Source: Trogon surrucura (taxonomy: Eukaryota; Chordata; Aves; Trogoniformes; Trogonidae). From it: 64,000 bases of DNA. Position numbers and translations under genes: made by a program. The stretch covers positions 146,587,578 to 146,651,577 of the forward strand of contig CM036617.1 of NCBI GenBank assembly GCA_020746105.1, in the 5' to 3' direction. Within the stretch, counting starts at the first letter, position 1, and the number at the start of each line of letters is the position of its first letter. The notes below the pieces were generated by a model. The model made no database searches. It saw nothing but the letters and a program-made list of their open reading frames with translations, and was not told the origin of the DNA. Positions 51,801 to 62,703 of the stretch are shown here, piece after piece.

Positions 51801-52635
51801 GGGCTGCTGGAAGTTGAAGTGAGCTGTGATTTATGGAAGAGGGCAGGCTGGGACCAAAATACACAGGAAACATTTCATTTCCATTGGCAACTGAAACATC
51901 ACTGCCCTAACAGAAATTACCTGACAATTTAGGACATGCAGGTTTGATTGACACTAGGAGTACTGTAGAAAAAAACTAGAAATTACTTGGACCCAGAGTC
52001 TAATAAACTTATACTTGAGAAAAATAATGAAATGTATACAATTAAATTTATTTGGACATGAGGCCAGATTTTATAGAAGTGTAAATCATGTGAGGTCACA
52101 ACTGGAGCTTTTTTAGACAGAAATGCCATACAATCATGAAAAAAAGAAAATCTACTTGCCCCTCGATAACATTATTTCCCTTAATCAGAGGTGATTAGAA
52201 TTCTGTCTGGGCACTTATGTGTGTGAATACATATATCCATGTACTTTATTGGTAATTTTATTTTATTTCTGTCTGTGAAATTCAGTGAGAGGATAGACAT
52301 CCAAATCTTGCACCTGCTAATTCTGAAACCGGGGATATAGCTGTGGGGTTTTTAGTGGGGATTTTGGTTCAAATTTGTTTTTCTTTGAAATAAAATAATC
52401 CAAAGGTAAAAAAATGTCTATGGCAGTGGGTTAACTTATAACAAGTAAAGGAAGTGTTAATGGGGGAAAAAACCACACAGATTAGACTATGGGATAAATC
52501 TAAATAAAAAAGACAGTCAGTGTAAAAAATGACAACACATCACTGTGGAAGATGAGAATCAATGCAGCTATTTTACATGACAGATTTTCTATTCAGACTA
52601 AATATATTCTGTCTTGAGCATATTGTGTATTGCCC
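51801..52635. other. unique noncoding stretch
   Basis: AT-rich unique sequence; nothing recognisable. Confidence 0.4.
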
Positions 52636-52812
52636 TGACATCATTTTGCCTTTATTCACATACTGTGGTAATGCTATCTACAGCATATAGACTCCCATTG
52701 ACAGCATTTTGCCTTTCCTCAAATCATAACATTGTCTACACAGACATCCACTGACATTGTTTTGCCTGCGTTTTCCACTATAGACTCGCAGTGACATTGT
52801 CTGGCATTTCAT
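52636..52812 (+). repeat. diverged minisatellite, four copies of a TGACA..TTTGCCT unit
   Basis: Copies start at 52,636, 52,699, 52,752 and 52,792, each beginning TGACA followed by a TCATTTTGCCTTTATTCA-like word. Parts of a shared second half (CTATAGACTC type) recur between copies. The period shrinks from 63 to 53 to 40 bases, so internal deletions have occurred. The last copy is the most diverged. Confidence 0.65.
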
Positions 52813-55769
52813 TACGTTACATCTCAGCAGGATTCTGTGGGATTTTACACCAATTATTAGAAGTTGTAGTCAGGCTCCAGAGGGCTCTAATAACACAAAT
52901 TGACTTTCGGTTTTTCTTGAAGAACCACGAAATCATGCATTCTCAGGTATTCATAGGTTTCTTAATTTTTGGTCAGCCAAGCAATTGCGTCCTAGACGAG
53001 GAACTGGAGCTCCTCATCTTCTGGATGAAGAGTGCGGCCCCACCGGCTGCCAGACTGCTCTGCTGAGTGTTGCTTCAGGTGGTCGCTGCCATCATTCCTC
53101 CGCCACCTGAATTACCGAAATACAAGTGCCGGCTTGGGCATCTGCTGTAACACCGCTGTCACGTCTCCAGGTACAGAAAAGGAAATTAGTAGCCAAATGA
53201 AAACGATTTTGGAAAGGCATCTGCAGCTGGAGAGTGTTAGTGATTCTGTTGCGTGCCCCTTGAGGGAGCAAGGGGTGCTGGGGTGGGTGGGTGCTAGTGA
53301 GGTCGGGGGCTGCAGGCACCAGCACGCTTCTCTTCTTTCCCTGATTTGGGCAAAACAATCCCCCTGCTGCACAATGCAGACCACTGAGATCAACGGGGCT
53401 CTTCTCTATCCAGTTACACCAGTACTGATTAAATTTCTACCGCTAAATATATATCTTTCCATGTGCTGGAAATAAAGTATTTTGCAAAGTTGGGGTCACT
53501 TTAACAGTATGCCTAGGGTGACCATTGAAATTTTGCTAGTCTGGGTGGAGTTAATACATATATAGCTATGCTTTGTCCTACTTAATGAATTTCAGCTTTT
53601 ATCAGTATGCTTAAACAAAATAAAAAATTGCCAGCAGAGACAGAGTTATACCAGTGAAACTGTGGTCTCTGCTGATGTGCATGCTGTGGGAGAGCATCTC
53701 TTCTCCCAGCTGCCTAGGGATACCTGTCCATGCAAATGCAATGTGGACCTAGCTTCACTCTGCAATACATGTGCAAAACACTTTGTGTAAAACAGAGATG
53801 AAGTTTAATGCTACGACATGTCACTGTGTCCTGATATTTCTGGCATCACTGGAATCCTTTGTGACATACCGAGTGTAAATGAAGCAAGGTGACAAAGGTG
53901 AATTTTGCAGATACAGTGCTGAATGCTCAGCCTGCCCCATTTTTGTTATTTTATAATACACGTGAAGTATTATCACGGTTCAGAGATGTGTGCATCCATG
54001 GGTTAAAGAAAAGCTCAAATAATTTTATTTTGAAAAGAGTTTTAGGGTTTTATAAGGCATTCATGCTCTCTGGTAAACAGAATGCTGGTGTTACTTCTTT
54101 TTATTTTCTCTAAAGAAGGAGCCTTTCCAAGGTATAGAAACCATTTATCTGCTTTAGTCAAGGTGATTTCCATACTAAGGCCATTGTCCCTGCAGTGAAA
54201 CTGTGATTGCGTGGAGAGTAATTGTGTGTGCATGTCTGTATATCTTTACATTGTTTCCAGATAAAACTAATGAAAAAACCCACAGTGAATACAATGAAAT
54301 GTGTTTTACCTGCCTTTAAGAGCAGCATTAGTATCTACTTCATATTTTAATGAATTACTCTGCTGTGTGAAAGCTGTACCTGCCCATCGTTTGCTGAGCC
54401 AGAACGGTCTTCATTATGCTGCAGACAGTTTGCTCCCATAAAGCACAACGCAGGCTGAGGCACTATCATCGTCGGCAGCAAAATAAAAACTTGTCATGTA
54501 CAATACTGACGGCAAAATGGAAATGCTTGGAGAAGACGATTATCTATTGAAACATATATAGTCCAGAGGGCAAATGTTCATTCAACATATTGACAACAAA
54601 CACGTAACATCTTTTACTGAGACTCCCTTTCCAGTTCTCCCTGTATCTTTAGATATCTCGGCACATGTATGGGGCATTGTTTCATCAATCAGCCCAAATC
54701 CTGAGCTGGCAAATTCTACAGAGTTTTTGAGTGTAGCCCTCTGATGGTGCCTGGTATTTGTATCTTGCACGACAAAAATTTTAAATTACTAGTCCAAATT
54801 TAAAGTGAAAATTAAATTTGTTTCATTTGTTGTTTCATTAGCCTTAAAAAACATTACTAAGATTGTGCCCTTTTATTTCTTTTTCTATCATGGACTAGAA
54901 AGTTTTTGAAGGAACTTCTCCATGCAGTAGCATGAAGGCCAGATGAAGAAATATTGTACAGTAGTCACTTTTTTTCTTTTTTTAAATGCAACCACATGTG
55001 ACTGTGGCAGAAAATTATTAAAACAAAGTGAAACTGTCAGACTTTAAAGTGGGGTTTAATTTCTGCATGAGATTTGTCTATCAACTGATTCGTAATTATT
55101 TTATTTCATACTCTCATCTTATAAGAACTTGTCAAAAAGCTTTTGAAATCCTAATAAGTAGGTTCACAGGGTCTTCTTTAGCCACAGTTTTATTAACCTT
55201 TTCAAAGTAGACAGAAAGCCTTTAAATTAAGCTGATCTGCAGACAGCTAATTTTTGTAGTGTCAGAAAATCATCGACTTCTGTAGTTTGGGCTATTCTTT
55301 CATATATAAACATTTAAAAAATAAAACTGAAACAGCTTTTAATGCAATCTGTGTTTACTAATACAAGCTAACTAAATCACATAATATTACTTTGTATTGT
55401 GCTAATGGGTATTGCGTTATGTTGTATGAATGTTATATTAATTGACGCTACACATCACTGAAGCACTTGCTGTGCAACCCAGAGGAAGAACAATTCTTGA
55501 CTTTGCTAATACCATAGACTTGCCAAAGCTGTAAAAACCTTTGGAGACACAAAACTATGGAAAGCATATTGGATAGTTCTATTTGCTTTGCTTGTTATTG
55601 CATTACGTTAATTTCCATTCAGCATGCCATGTAAGAGAGACATTTACTACCTGTTTGGGAGATCCCAGATTCACTTCCATGGAGCTCCCGGGAGCAAAAT
55701 TTACCCCTCAGCCTCAGCTGTACCTTAAAACAGTGCAAAAATGGGGTGAAAGTGACATTTGTCCTTTTC
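52813..55769. other. unique noncoding stretch
   Basis: Mostly AT-rich unique sequence, with a GC-richer patch at about 53,020-53,400 where open frames exist on both strands (147 codons plus, 93 minus). Text around 53,390-53,430 (TGAGATCAACGGGGCT, TTACACCAGTACTG) is reminiscent of another old amniote repeat but too diverged to call. The stretch 55,240-55,460 looks enhancer-like (ATTAATTGAC, GTGTTTAC). Confidence 0.35.
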
Positions 55770-55935
55770 AGATATATATATAAACACATACATATAGATA
55801 CAAATGTACATATTAAAAATGTGTATATATGTGTATATATAATGTACAATATTCTGTATATATATATATATATATAGTATATGTTCATACACAAACACAC
55901 ATATTACATAGAGATATATAGGCACACACAACGTG
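55770..55935. repeat. mixed TA/TG/CA microsatellite region
   Basis: About 165 bases of alternating purine-pyrimidine sequence: ATATAT runs, TGTATATATGTG, a (TA)11-type run near 55,857 and a CACACA end. This texture is prone to Z-DNA or cruciform formation and to length change. Confidence 0.85.
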
Positions 55936-58654
55936 TGTCTATGCCCAAGTATCATTTCATCTTGCCAGCTTGCATACTGCTAGCAGCATCGCTGCTGGAA
56001 ACCACGTGTTCATTACATGCTGCAAAACTCTCTGGGAGGGCTGGATAAATACATAGACATCTCCCCCATTCTGAACAGAATGCTTTTGCGAGTCCTGCAT
56101 TGTTATTCCCCAAAAGAACTAGTTCAAAATGATGTGAGATCTACTTCTGTGAGCTGTAGTGCTTTAAGCACAGAAATGTCCCATGACTCTATCCAGCCCG
56201 TCCTCAGATTTGGGGTAATAAAGGACAGATACCGAGAGTTTGCAATGGCTCCCTAACATCCAGTGAAGGATTTATTCTTCCTTTGATGAAAAGGAGAACT
56301 GGACAATAAGGTTCAATTTGAAAAATTTTTAGAAGATACATCTGTCAAAAATTTTACCACAAGCTGCAGGTACACTTAGGGTGCTGCAGTCAGAATAACC
56401 AAATGGAAGAAGTAAAGAGCTAGACGTGGAAGTATCTCAAACGGTCTTTAGCATAGTCCGCAACCCATCAGATAAAAATTCAGCACTGCGATTATTTTTG
56501 CATTAAAGCTCATCCAGGACAGATTGAACCTAGGGCAAGAAATGAGTTCAGACTAAGCTTAATAGGAAGGTAATAACCCTGTAATATCATCGTTTTAAAG
56601 CCAAGTGCTGGAGAAAGAGCAGTGGGCCAGGAAGAAAAGGTGAAAGTTTGGTGTCACTCGTGTGCTTTTGCACAGAGCGAAAAGCTTGAGAGGACCAGAG
56701 GTGGACTCCAAAATGTCACTCCTACCAGAAATTTCAATTTATTACTGCAAGGATAATTGTAAAAAGGAAGAAGGGACAAGCCTCTTGTGTTTTCTCATCT
56801 TTCTTAAGTAAAAATTGAGAAAAAAAAAATCTTAAAATCACCTGCAGCAAAATACTGATTGTTATCCCAGAACAAATCAATGTCCAACTCTCAGTAGCAA
56901 AGGATAGAGGGGAACTTTGCACACAAAAACCCTGAAGAGTATAGAGGTGGCCTAAAGCTGTTTCATAACCCCTGCTGAATTTTGACACTAGTACTGTTAC
57001 TGTATTGTAGAATTTGAGCGAGCAATAATTAAGAAGGCTTTTCTGAAATTCAGTGTGAATATAATTTAAATGCACACTTCTGCTGAACAGGGCTTGAGAG
57101 CTCCTGAAAACCTACGGTGGCAATGATGTAACCTGACCTATTACCTTAATAACTCTGTGTGCCCTGCTATGCAATTCATGCGTGGAAGCACTAGCAACAA
57201 TTACAGGACCGTTGGGTGAGATATAAAATGATGCAATGTGACAACTAAATGGTAGTTTTGTTTGTTTATTATCTTGAAGAGTCTTTTTTGAAAAATTAGG
57301 CTTTCCACTTTCCTTCTGCATATAGCAGTTGTGACACTCCTTGTACACTCGGATTCATGCTTTGACCTGGATCTTTAGCTGTGTAGTGGCTGCCTGACAT
57401 GTTTAACACATCAGCACTTGAAATGGACATTGGTTTTACCCCGTTGTTGTTATGGTAATAGTTCACTGCAATGACACCAATTTAGCTCATAGTTTTACTG
57501 TGTGGCTTCCCACCAAATGTTTAATCTTACACCTGGAACGTAAGATTACAAATATATATCTGTGTGCACAGTTCATTGATTAACTTCTCATCTGGTCAGT
57601 ACTCTCCTATAATTCTACCTAAACACTTCAAGAAAAGGAATAGTACAAAAATCATGTCACCTTTTACACTTTGATTGTCTTCAGGAGCATTTAACCAACA
57701 TCTGTATTTTGTTTTAGTTAACAGGCCAAGTCCACTACTTTTGTAATGCCTCTTTCCACGGTCGCAAAATATTATTGTGCCTGAAAGATGTACAAGCTTC
57801 CTGACTCCAGATGTCTGCAAAAGGTGACCATACATGAAATGGGACAAAAGTATATTTGTTGAGGTTCCTGGATGAAGCATATGAAACCCTCCAATTATAA
57901 CATCACAAATATGCGAAGTCAAGCGTAAGCACTGTGACCGGGAGGCCTATCTGTGTGATAGCTTTGAGCTGTATGGCACAGTCATTTCACAAACGAAAAA
58001 AAACCCCATTGGTCCATATTTTGGGGTACTAAATATTTTAAACACCTTAAATAAGTACAAATTCCTACACACTGGTATACCATTATTAGAAAAATAAGTA
58101 TGTCTAAATATGTCCAAATATCCAGTATTATTTTGAAATTACTTCACTTTCTCCTCCCCTTTTGGCAAGAACTCTGTAGCGCAATGTTAGCAGATAAGGA
58201 TTTGGCATATCCAGTGATAAAACACAGACCTTTTCTAATTCTGTACAGCTGTATATTACATAGTGAAGAGTAAATCAATTTTGCATCTCCAGACCAGAGA
58301 TCAGATGAGTGGAAATAAGACAACCACAGAGTCTTTAGATCAAGGATTTCTTTTTCTTTAAATATATACTCTGTGAAAATACAAATGCTGTCCTCAGAAT
58401 GGTGATTCATACTTTGCAAATGTCCTTATCTTCATCAGAAAATATGACTGTCCTTCAAACTGTTGCACTAGCTAGCTATTGGTCTATAAGTAGCTATTAG
58501 TAGTGTGGTTTATAACTTAGGTCCTGTGACTGGAACTGTTGCGAAGAGATGAGGGAGCCCATGAGCAAGCACTCTTGATTAATTTGTGTTAAAAACCAGG
58601 ATGCAGCCTGAACTTCTCCAGGCACATCAGTGTGTCTCAGTCAACTCTGTTTCT
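55936..58654. other. unique noncoding stretch
   Basis: No transposon or gene recognised. A perfect hairpin at 57,522-57,548 is listed separately. A 113-codon minus frame at 56,734-57,075 has no domain. Confidence 0.4.
57522..57548. repeat. perfect 9-base inverted repeat
   Basis: TAATCTTAC at 57,522-57,530 is matched exactly by GTAAGATTA at 57,540-57,548 across a 9-base spacer. TAATC is a bicoid/OTX-type homeodomain core, so the two arms could also be facing OTX sites. Stem length is near what chance allows in this window. Confidence 0.45.
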
Positions 58655-58656
58655 TG

Positions 58657-58687
<31 letters not shown>
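58655..58687 (+). repeat. (TG)n microsatellite
   Basis: About sixteen TG units with one TTTG interruption. It forces a run of Cys-Val codons in an otherwise chance reading frame. Confidence 0.95.
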
Positions 58688-59694
58688 CCGAGTTTAACAT
58701 TTAATATCTTCGGTAATGTTCCCTCTTACGAACAAGCTTGGGTAGAAAAGAAAATTGTCTGTTTGTAGATATTGTGATTGTTTTCATGGGTCATATGAGA
58801 AAGCAAGGGAAAAAATCTGGACAATACATGAATAATAATAGGAAGAAAATTTGCTAAATAGTAACAAATTAATAATCAGAGGGATTCATACTACAACTGC
58901 TGGTCACATGCAGCTTCCATGAGGATCCAAGAGAAATGCATGCATGGAGCTGTCGCGGCATTGTGTGCAGAGCCACCACTCTCCAGCGCTGGTAGTCCTT
59001 CCAGACTGCTAACACAAATGTTTATTCTTCCAAAAGCTACATTTTCTTTAGTTCTCTCAATCATAAGTTCAAGACACACATTGCTCAATCTCCCTTCTAG
59101 AAAATATTAATTTCTAAGTGGTTTGTTTTGGTTTTTTTCCATTTAAAAAAAAAAAAAAAAAGGAATAGGAGACAGTATTTTGGCTGTGGACCAATGAGAG
59201 CGAGTGAGCTAAATGAATTTGAGAAACAAATTGTGTTGGGGGGGCTGATAGATAAGCGGTCATGGGAAATCTATCTAGTGGGAGGACAAACGAGCACAAC
59301 TTGACTTTCATGTAACCCTTAATCTGTTTATAGGAGGAAGAATCAGAAAATGAAGTACCTCTCAACAGCAGTTTAAGTCAACAACTAAAATTAATTGCCT
59401 TCACTTTCAAACTACAGTACTTGTGCAGGCTGCACATGAACAGCCAATTTCACACTCATAGACTCTGGCAAAACATTGACAAAACAGCCTCCTCTTGGAA
59501 ACAGAGAAAAAGTCAGCCCTTGCCTTTCCTAGCTTTACATAAGCCTACTGTTTGTCAAAGGGTGCAGAAAGTGATTTTGCGCTGCAGAGACAGAAGACCA
59601 TCATTAAGATCTATTCAGTTTTGCCTCTGCAGCTTGGCGATAAAAGTGTAAATATTTGCTCCTATCAGTCGATAAAGTCACGTTAGCTTGTAAA
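58688..59694. other. unique noncoding stretch with poly(A) run
   Basis: Unique sequence. Seventeen A residues at 59,145-59,161 follow a T-rich patch. No retrocopy could be recognised upstream of the A run. Confidence 0.4.
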
Positions 59695-60297
59695 ATGCCT
59701 CACACCTCACACCTGAGAAGGCTGGCAATGCCAAAGGGGTGGCTGAGCACATACCTTGGAGCCACAACCTGCAGTACCATATTCAGCTCTGGGGCTCTCA
59801 GCAGGAGAGACATCGACATGCTTCAGCAGGTCGAGAGGAGGCGACGAAGATAATTAGTGAGCTGGAACACCTTCCCTATGAGGACGAACTGAGAGTTGGG
59901 TCTGTTCTCCCTGGAGAAGGATTCAGGGAGGCCTTATAGCAGCCTTCCAGCACCTGAACGTGACCTACAGGAAAGATGGAGATGGACTCTATCAAGGAGT
60001 GGAGTGACAGGGGTAACAGTTTCAAACTGGAACAGGGTAGATTTAGATTAGGCATTAGGAAGAAATAATTTACCATGAGGGTGGTGAGACAGTGAAACAA
60101 GTTACCCAGAGAAGTTGTGGGCACCCGCTCCCTGGAAGTGTTCAAGGCCAGGCTGGATGGGGCTTTGAGCAACCTGGTCTAGTGGGAGGTGCCCCTGCCC
60201 ATGGCCGGGGGGGTTGGAACTAGACGATCTTTAAGGTTCCTTCCAACCCAAACCATTCTGTGATTCTATGATTCCATGATTCTATGATTCTATGAAC
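59695..60297 (+). mobile_element. CR1 LINE, about 600-base 3' fragment
   Basis: The longest CR1 copy here. The first part is the decayed end of the reverse-transcriptase ORF, where short peptides such as LEHLPYEDEL and QLWGSQ correspond to the conserved CR1 C-terminal block; a frame change and stops break it. Then follow the 3' UTR words GGGTAACAGTTTCAAACTGG, AGATTTAGATTAGGCATTAG, CTGGATGGGGCTTTGAGCAA, CCTGGTCTAGTGGGAGGTG and GGAACTAGACGATCTTTAAG. About five tail units of the ATTCTATG type end at 60,297. The element is 5'-truncated, of one recognisable subfamily shared with 25,773-25,920, and inactive. Confidence 0.95.
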
Positions 60298-60640
60298 TTG
60301 GACCCTGCCTACTGTAAAATCATGTGGGTCCCATCTCATTTTTCTGCCCTCTGGTGAGGTGCTGGGCACCTAAACCTAATGCTGTAGGGCCCCAGCTAGT
60401 ACTGGTCTGACCATTCCTGGCTGTGGGGCTCCAGCCCTTGGCTTTGGGACATGGTGCCTCTGCCATCTCCTGTCAGCCTCAGGTCTTTCCCGGGACAAGC
60501 ACTGAGTTGTGGCTGGAGCCATGCTGCTGGCAGTGCTGCCTTGCCTGAGCATGCCTGCCTCGGGTTGGGCCGTAGCCCCTCACTGCCCGCCAGCCCTCAG
60601 CACCGAGCTGCAGGGCAAAGCACGGGTTTGCATAAATAGT
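60298..60640. other. GC-rich patch after the CR1 tail
   Basis: Immediately after the CR1 tail the sequence becomes GC-rich (CCCGGGAC, CTCGGGTTGGGCCGTAGCC, CCCGCC), ending in a TATA-like GCATAAATAG at about 60,630. It might be the flank of the insertion, a weak promoter or a solo-LTR-like remnant. No diagnostic LTR ends were found. Confidence 0.2.
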
Positions 60641-60722
60641 CTGTGAACTTGAAAGGGTCAGTTAGTGCCACTGCCTTCAGTGGATCTTATTTAATAAAAG
60701 CAGATTTGCAATGTACAGTCCT

Positions 60723-60747
60723 CATTATTATTATTATTATTATTATT
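60723..60747 (+). repeat. (ATT)n microsatellite
   Basis: Eight uninterrupted ATT units followed by a T-rich tail. Confidence 0.95.
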
Positions 60748-60934
60748 TTTATTTTGGACTGAAGGTTTGGACAGTCATCAACTTTTTGGATTTTTCTCCC
60801 TTTGCATAGCTTGATGGCCTACCCACTCTCTGTCTCAATGTTCAGACTGCTGCTGCTGTGCGTATTTCTTACTCACAAATATATTTCTCTCTTCCAAATG
60901 TTTTAAGCAACAAACAGACAAGCTGAAAGCCCAG

Positions 60935-61050
60935 CACTCAGAAGACTGGACCCTCGGTGCTGCCACTCACCTGCTGTTCAACCTTGGCCAGATCATTTAA
61001 ATCTCTGTGCTTCACTTACTACACATGAAGACCGAGGCTTGGTCATGTCA
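60935..61050 (+). mobile_element. ancient MIR-like SINE remnant
   Basis: CTGCCACTCACCTGCTGTTC, AACCTTGGCCAGATCATTTA, AATCTCTGTGCTTCACTTAC and ACATGAAGA follow the sense order of the MIR core (CTGCCACTTACTAGCTGTGT, GACCTTGGGCAAGTCACTTA, ACCTCTCTGTGCCTCAGTTT). Divergence is high, but the order is continuous over about 100 bases, making this the best MIR-type match in the window. Confidence 0.6.
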
Positions 61051-61229
61051 GTATGGCTCTTGAACCCATCATGTGTTTTTCTCTGCAGGCTGAAGAAACA
61101 CAAGATGGGGGTAAAATAAGATCTTTTTCATTTGGCTATTAGATGAGATCTTTTTGATGCACCTACAATCTGCAATGGGAAAAAAATCTTGCCTGTCAGC
61201 CTTAGCCTACCTTAGCGCTACTAAGTAAC

Positions 61230-61430
61230 TCTTGAAATAAATGGTAGTAATCATGGGGTATGTATATGCTTATTTATATGCTGTGTTTATGAGAAGTTTT
61301 GAATTCCATCCCGTTGTTTGTAAATATTCTATATAACTCATCTGTTTTTATGTATTAATTTGTATGTGTTCATTTATTTTTGGTAACAACCTGTTTTATG
61401 GAAATATTTTAATAAAAATCTGTGAACATG
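61230..61430 (+). terminator. 3'-UTR-like segment with polyadenylation signal
   Basis: An AT-rich, U-rich-looking segment (TTGTAAATATTCTATATAAC, TGTATTAATTTGTATGTG) ends in TATTTTAATAAAAATCTGTG, with a canonical AATAAA at about 61,410. This is the texture of a vertebrate 3' UTR end. No upstream coding exon was identified and no clear GT-rich downstream element follows, so it may be a noncoding transcript end or chance. Confidence 0.2.
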
Positions 61431-61619
61431 AGGAAAAGTAGAGCACAATACAGATGCACAAACAAACACTCGCTGCATGACTCTGAGGAAAAAAAAAGTG
61501 TACATGGAATTCACACATCATCTGAATAGAGAAATGTACAAAATGGAAATGCAGAATGAACCGAGAGTGTAAATAAAGGCTAAACAGGACCGTCGGCAGT
61601 CCCGCTTTCCTGCTGGTCT

Positions 61620-61875
61620 ATCCTTCACACCACAGAAAGGAAGGGTGGGGAGCCAACAAGACAGAGGCGCGTGGGTGTCCCGATGCTCCTGGGTAAACGC
61701 CTGTGGGATGCAGGCAGGTCTGCAAGCAGTGCCGTGCCAGATCCAGTACCCAGAGGTTTCAGAGGGCAGTGCTGGGCAGAGGGAAACCTCCTCAGGAGCT
61801 GTGGCAGGAGGGTGTGGAGGCGATACCCTGGCAGCGTGCTACCCTCATGCGACAGCCTCGCCGCTGTGCCTGTGC
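61620..61875. other. GC-rich patch with overlapping open frames
   Basis: GC-rich sequence (GAGGCGCGTGGG, GAGGCGATACC, GCCTCGCCGCTG) open in all three plus-strand frames (81-94 codons). Openness in three frames reflects composition and not coding. It may be a weak CpG-rich regulatory patch. Confidence 0.25.
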
Positions 61876-61944
61876 CGCTCCAGCGTGCCTTGATTTATCA
61901 GTTTGGCTGGGTTTAATATGGCTGTCACAATATTTCCAGACTCA

Positions 61945-62035
61945 CTGGGCGTCATGTGTCTTTATTAAAGTTTGTGGAGCATTTTGAGATCCTTTGACGA
62001 ACTGTGCTAAATGCCAGGTGTTATTTTCACTTTTC
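61945..62035 (+). mobile_element. ancient L3/CR1-like repeat remnant
   Basis: GTGGAGCATTTTGAGATCCT followed by TTGACGAACTGTGCTAAATG and CCAGGTGTTATTTTC follows the sense order of the old amniote L3-type 3' end (AAGCGCTTTGAGATCCT, GGATGAAAAGCGCTATA, GTGCAAGGTATTATT). It is the same family, in the opposite orientation, as the piece at 15,625. Confidence 0.5.
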
Positions 62036-62506
62036 CCCAGTCGTAGCTAATACAGTTGTCTGCTGTTTTGCTGATTGCTACAGTTATAAAGACGTGCTAA
62101 GTAATAAGGCTATCAATCAACCGATGCACAGAAAAGCTCAAGGGGGGCTTCAAGAAGTACCAAAGACTGTTTTCCTTTTGCTGTAACACATCCTGATGTG
62201 TGGGGAGAGGGACTATGTAGGAGCTGGCTTCCCATCACGCCACAAGCAAGCAGCATGTGAGGCTCACAGGGTGGTCATGGGAGGGCTTTACCCCACCATG
62301 TGGTGCCCTGCCCTCAGCCTTGGACCTCAGATTTGCATCAGGTCATCTCCAGCCCAGGCATTCAGCGGGACTCGTGCCTCCTTTCTGTCTCTGCCCATCC
62401 CTCACACTCATGTGGGACCCCCATACAGATCTTGGAAAGCCTTGAAGGAGGAGGGAAGGCCATCTGACCCAAAAGCAACATTTGCCCTTTTTTTGTTTCT
62501 ATTCAG

Positions 62507-62703
62507 CAGCATGATGTGGAAATCCCGCTCCAGATTTCCTCGAATGAAGCCCTGTTGCCAAACTGTAAAGCTGGGTGCGATTTCTGAAATGCTGACTCCT
62601 GCGGTTTCGACATCTCCCTTTCCTGGCTCTGGCGCAACAGAGGAGGCTCCACCTGGAGCTGAAACGGTTACAGGGGAAGACACTAATGACCTTGAAGTTT
62701 ATA
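62507..62703 (+). CDS. candidate coding exon, product not recognised
   Basis: A strong acceptor-like tract (pyrimidines at about 62,484-62,503, then CAG ending at 62,506) precedes this segment, and GTAAGG follows at 62,704. An ATG with A at -3 lies four bases into the exon (62,511) and opens MMWKSRSRFPRMKPCCQTVK, then a serine/threonine/proline/glutamate-rich part ending near DTNDLEVYS. The frame stays open throughout and extends both ways (62,196-62,741). The donor is weak at its last exon bases (ATA before GT). It could be a first coding exon behind a noncoding one, or a chance arrangement. I do not recognise the peptide. Confidence 0.22.

Noticed and set aside
53032-53475. 147-codon plus-strand frame
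   Set aside because: Starts at GTG; two minus-strand frames are open over the same bases. Part of it resembles an old repeat.
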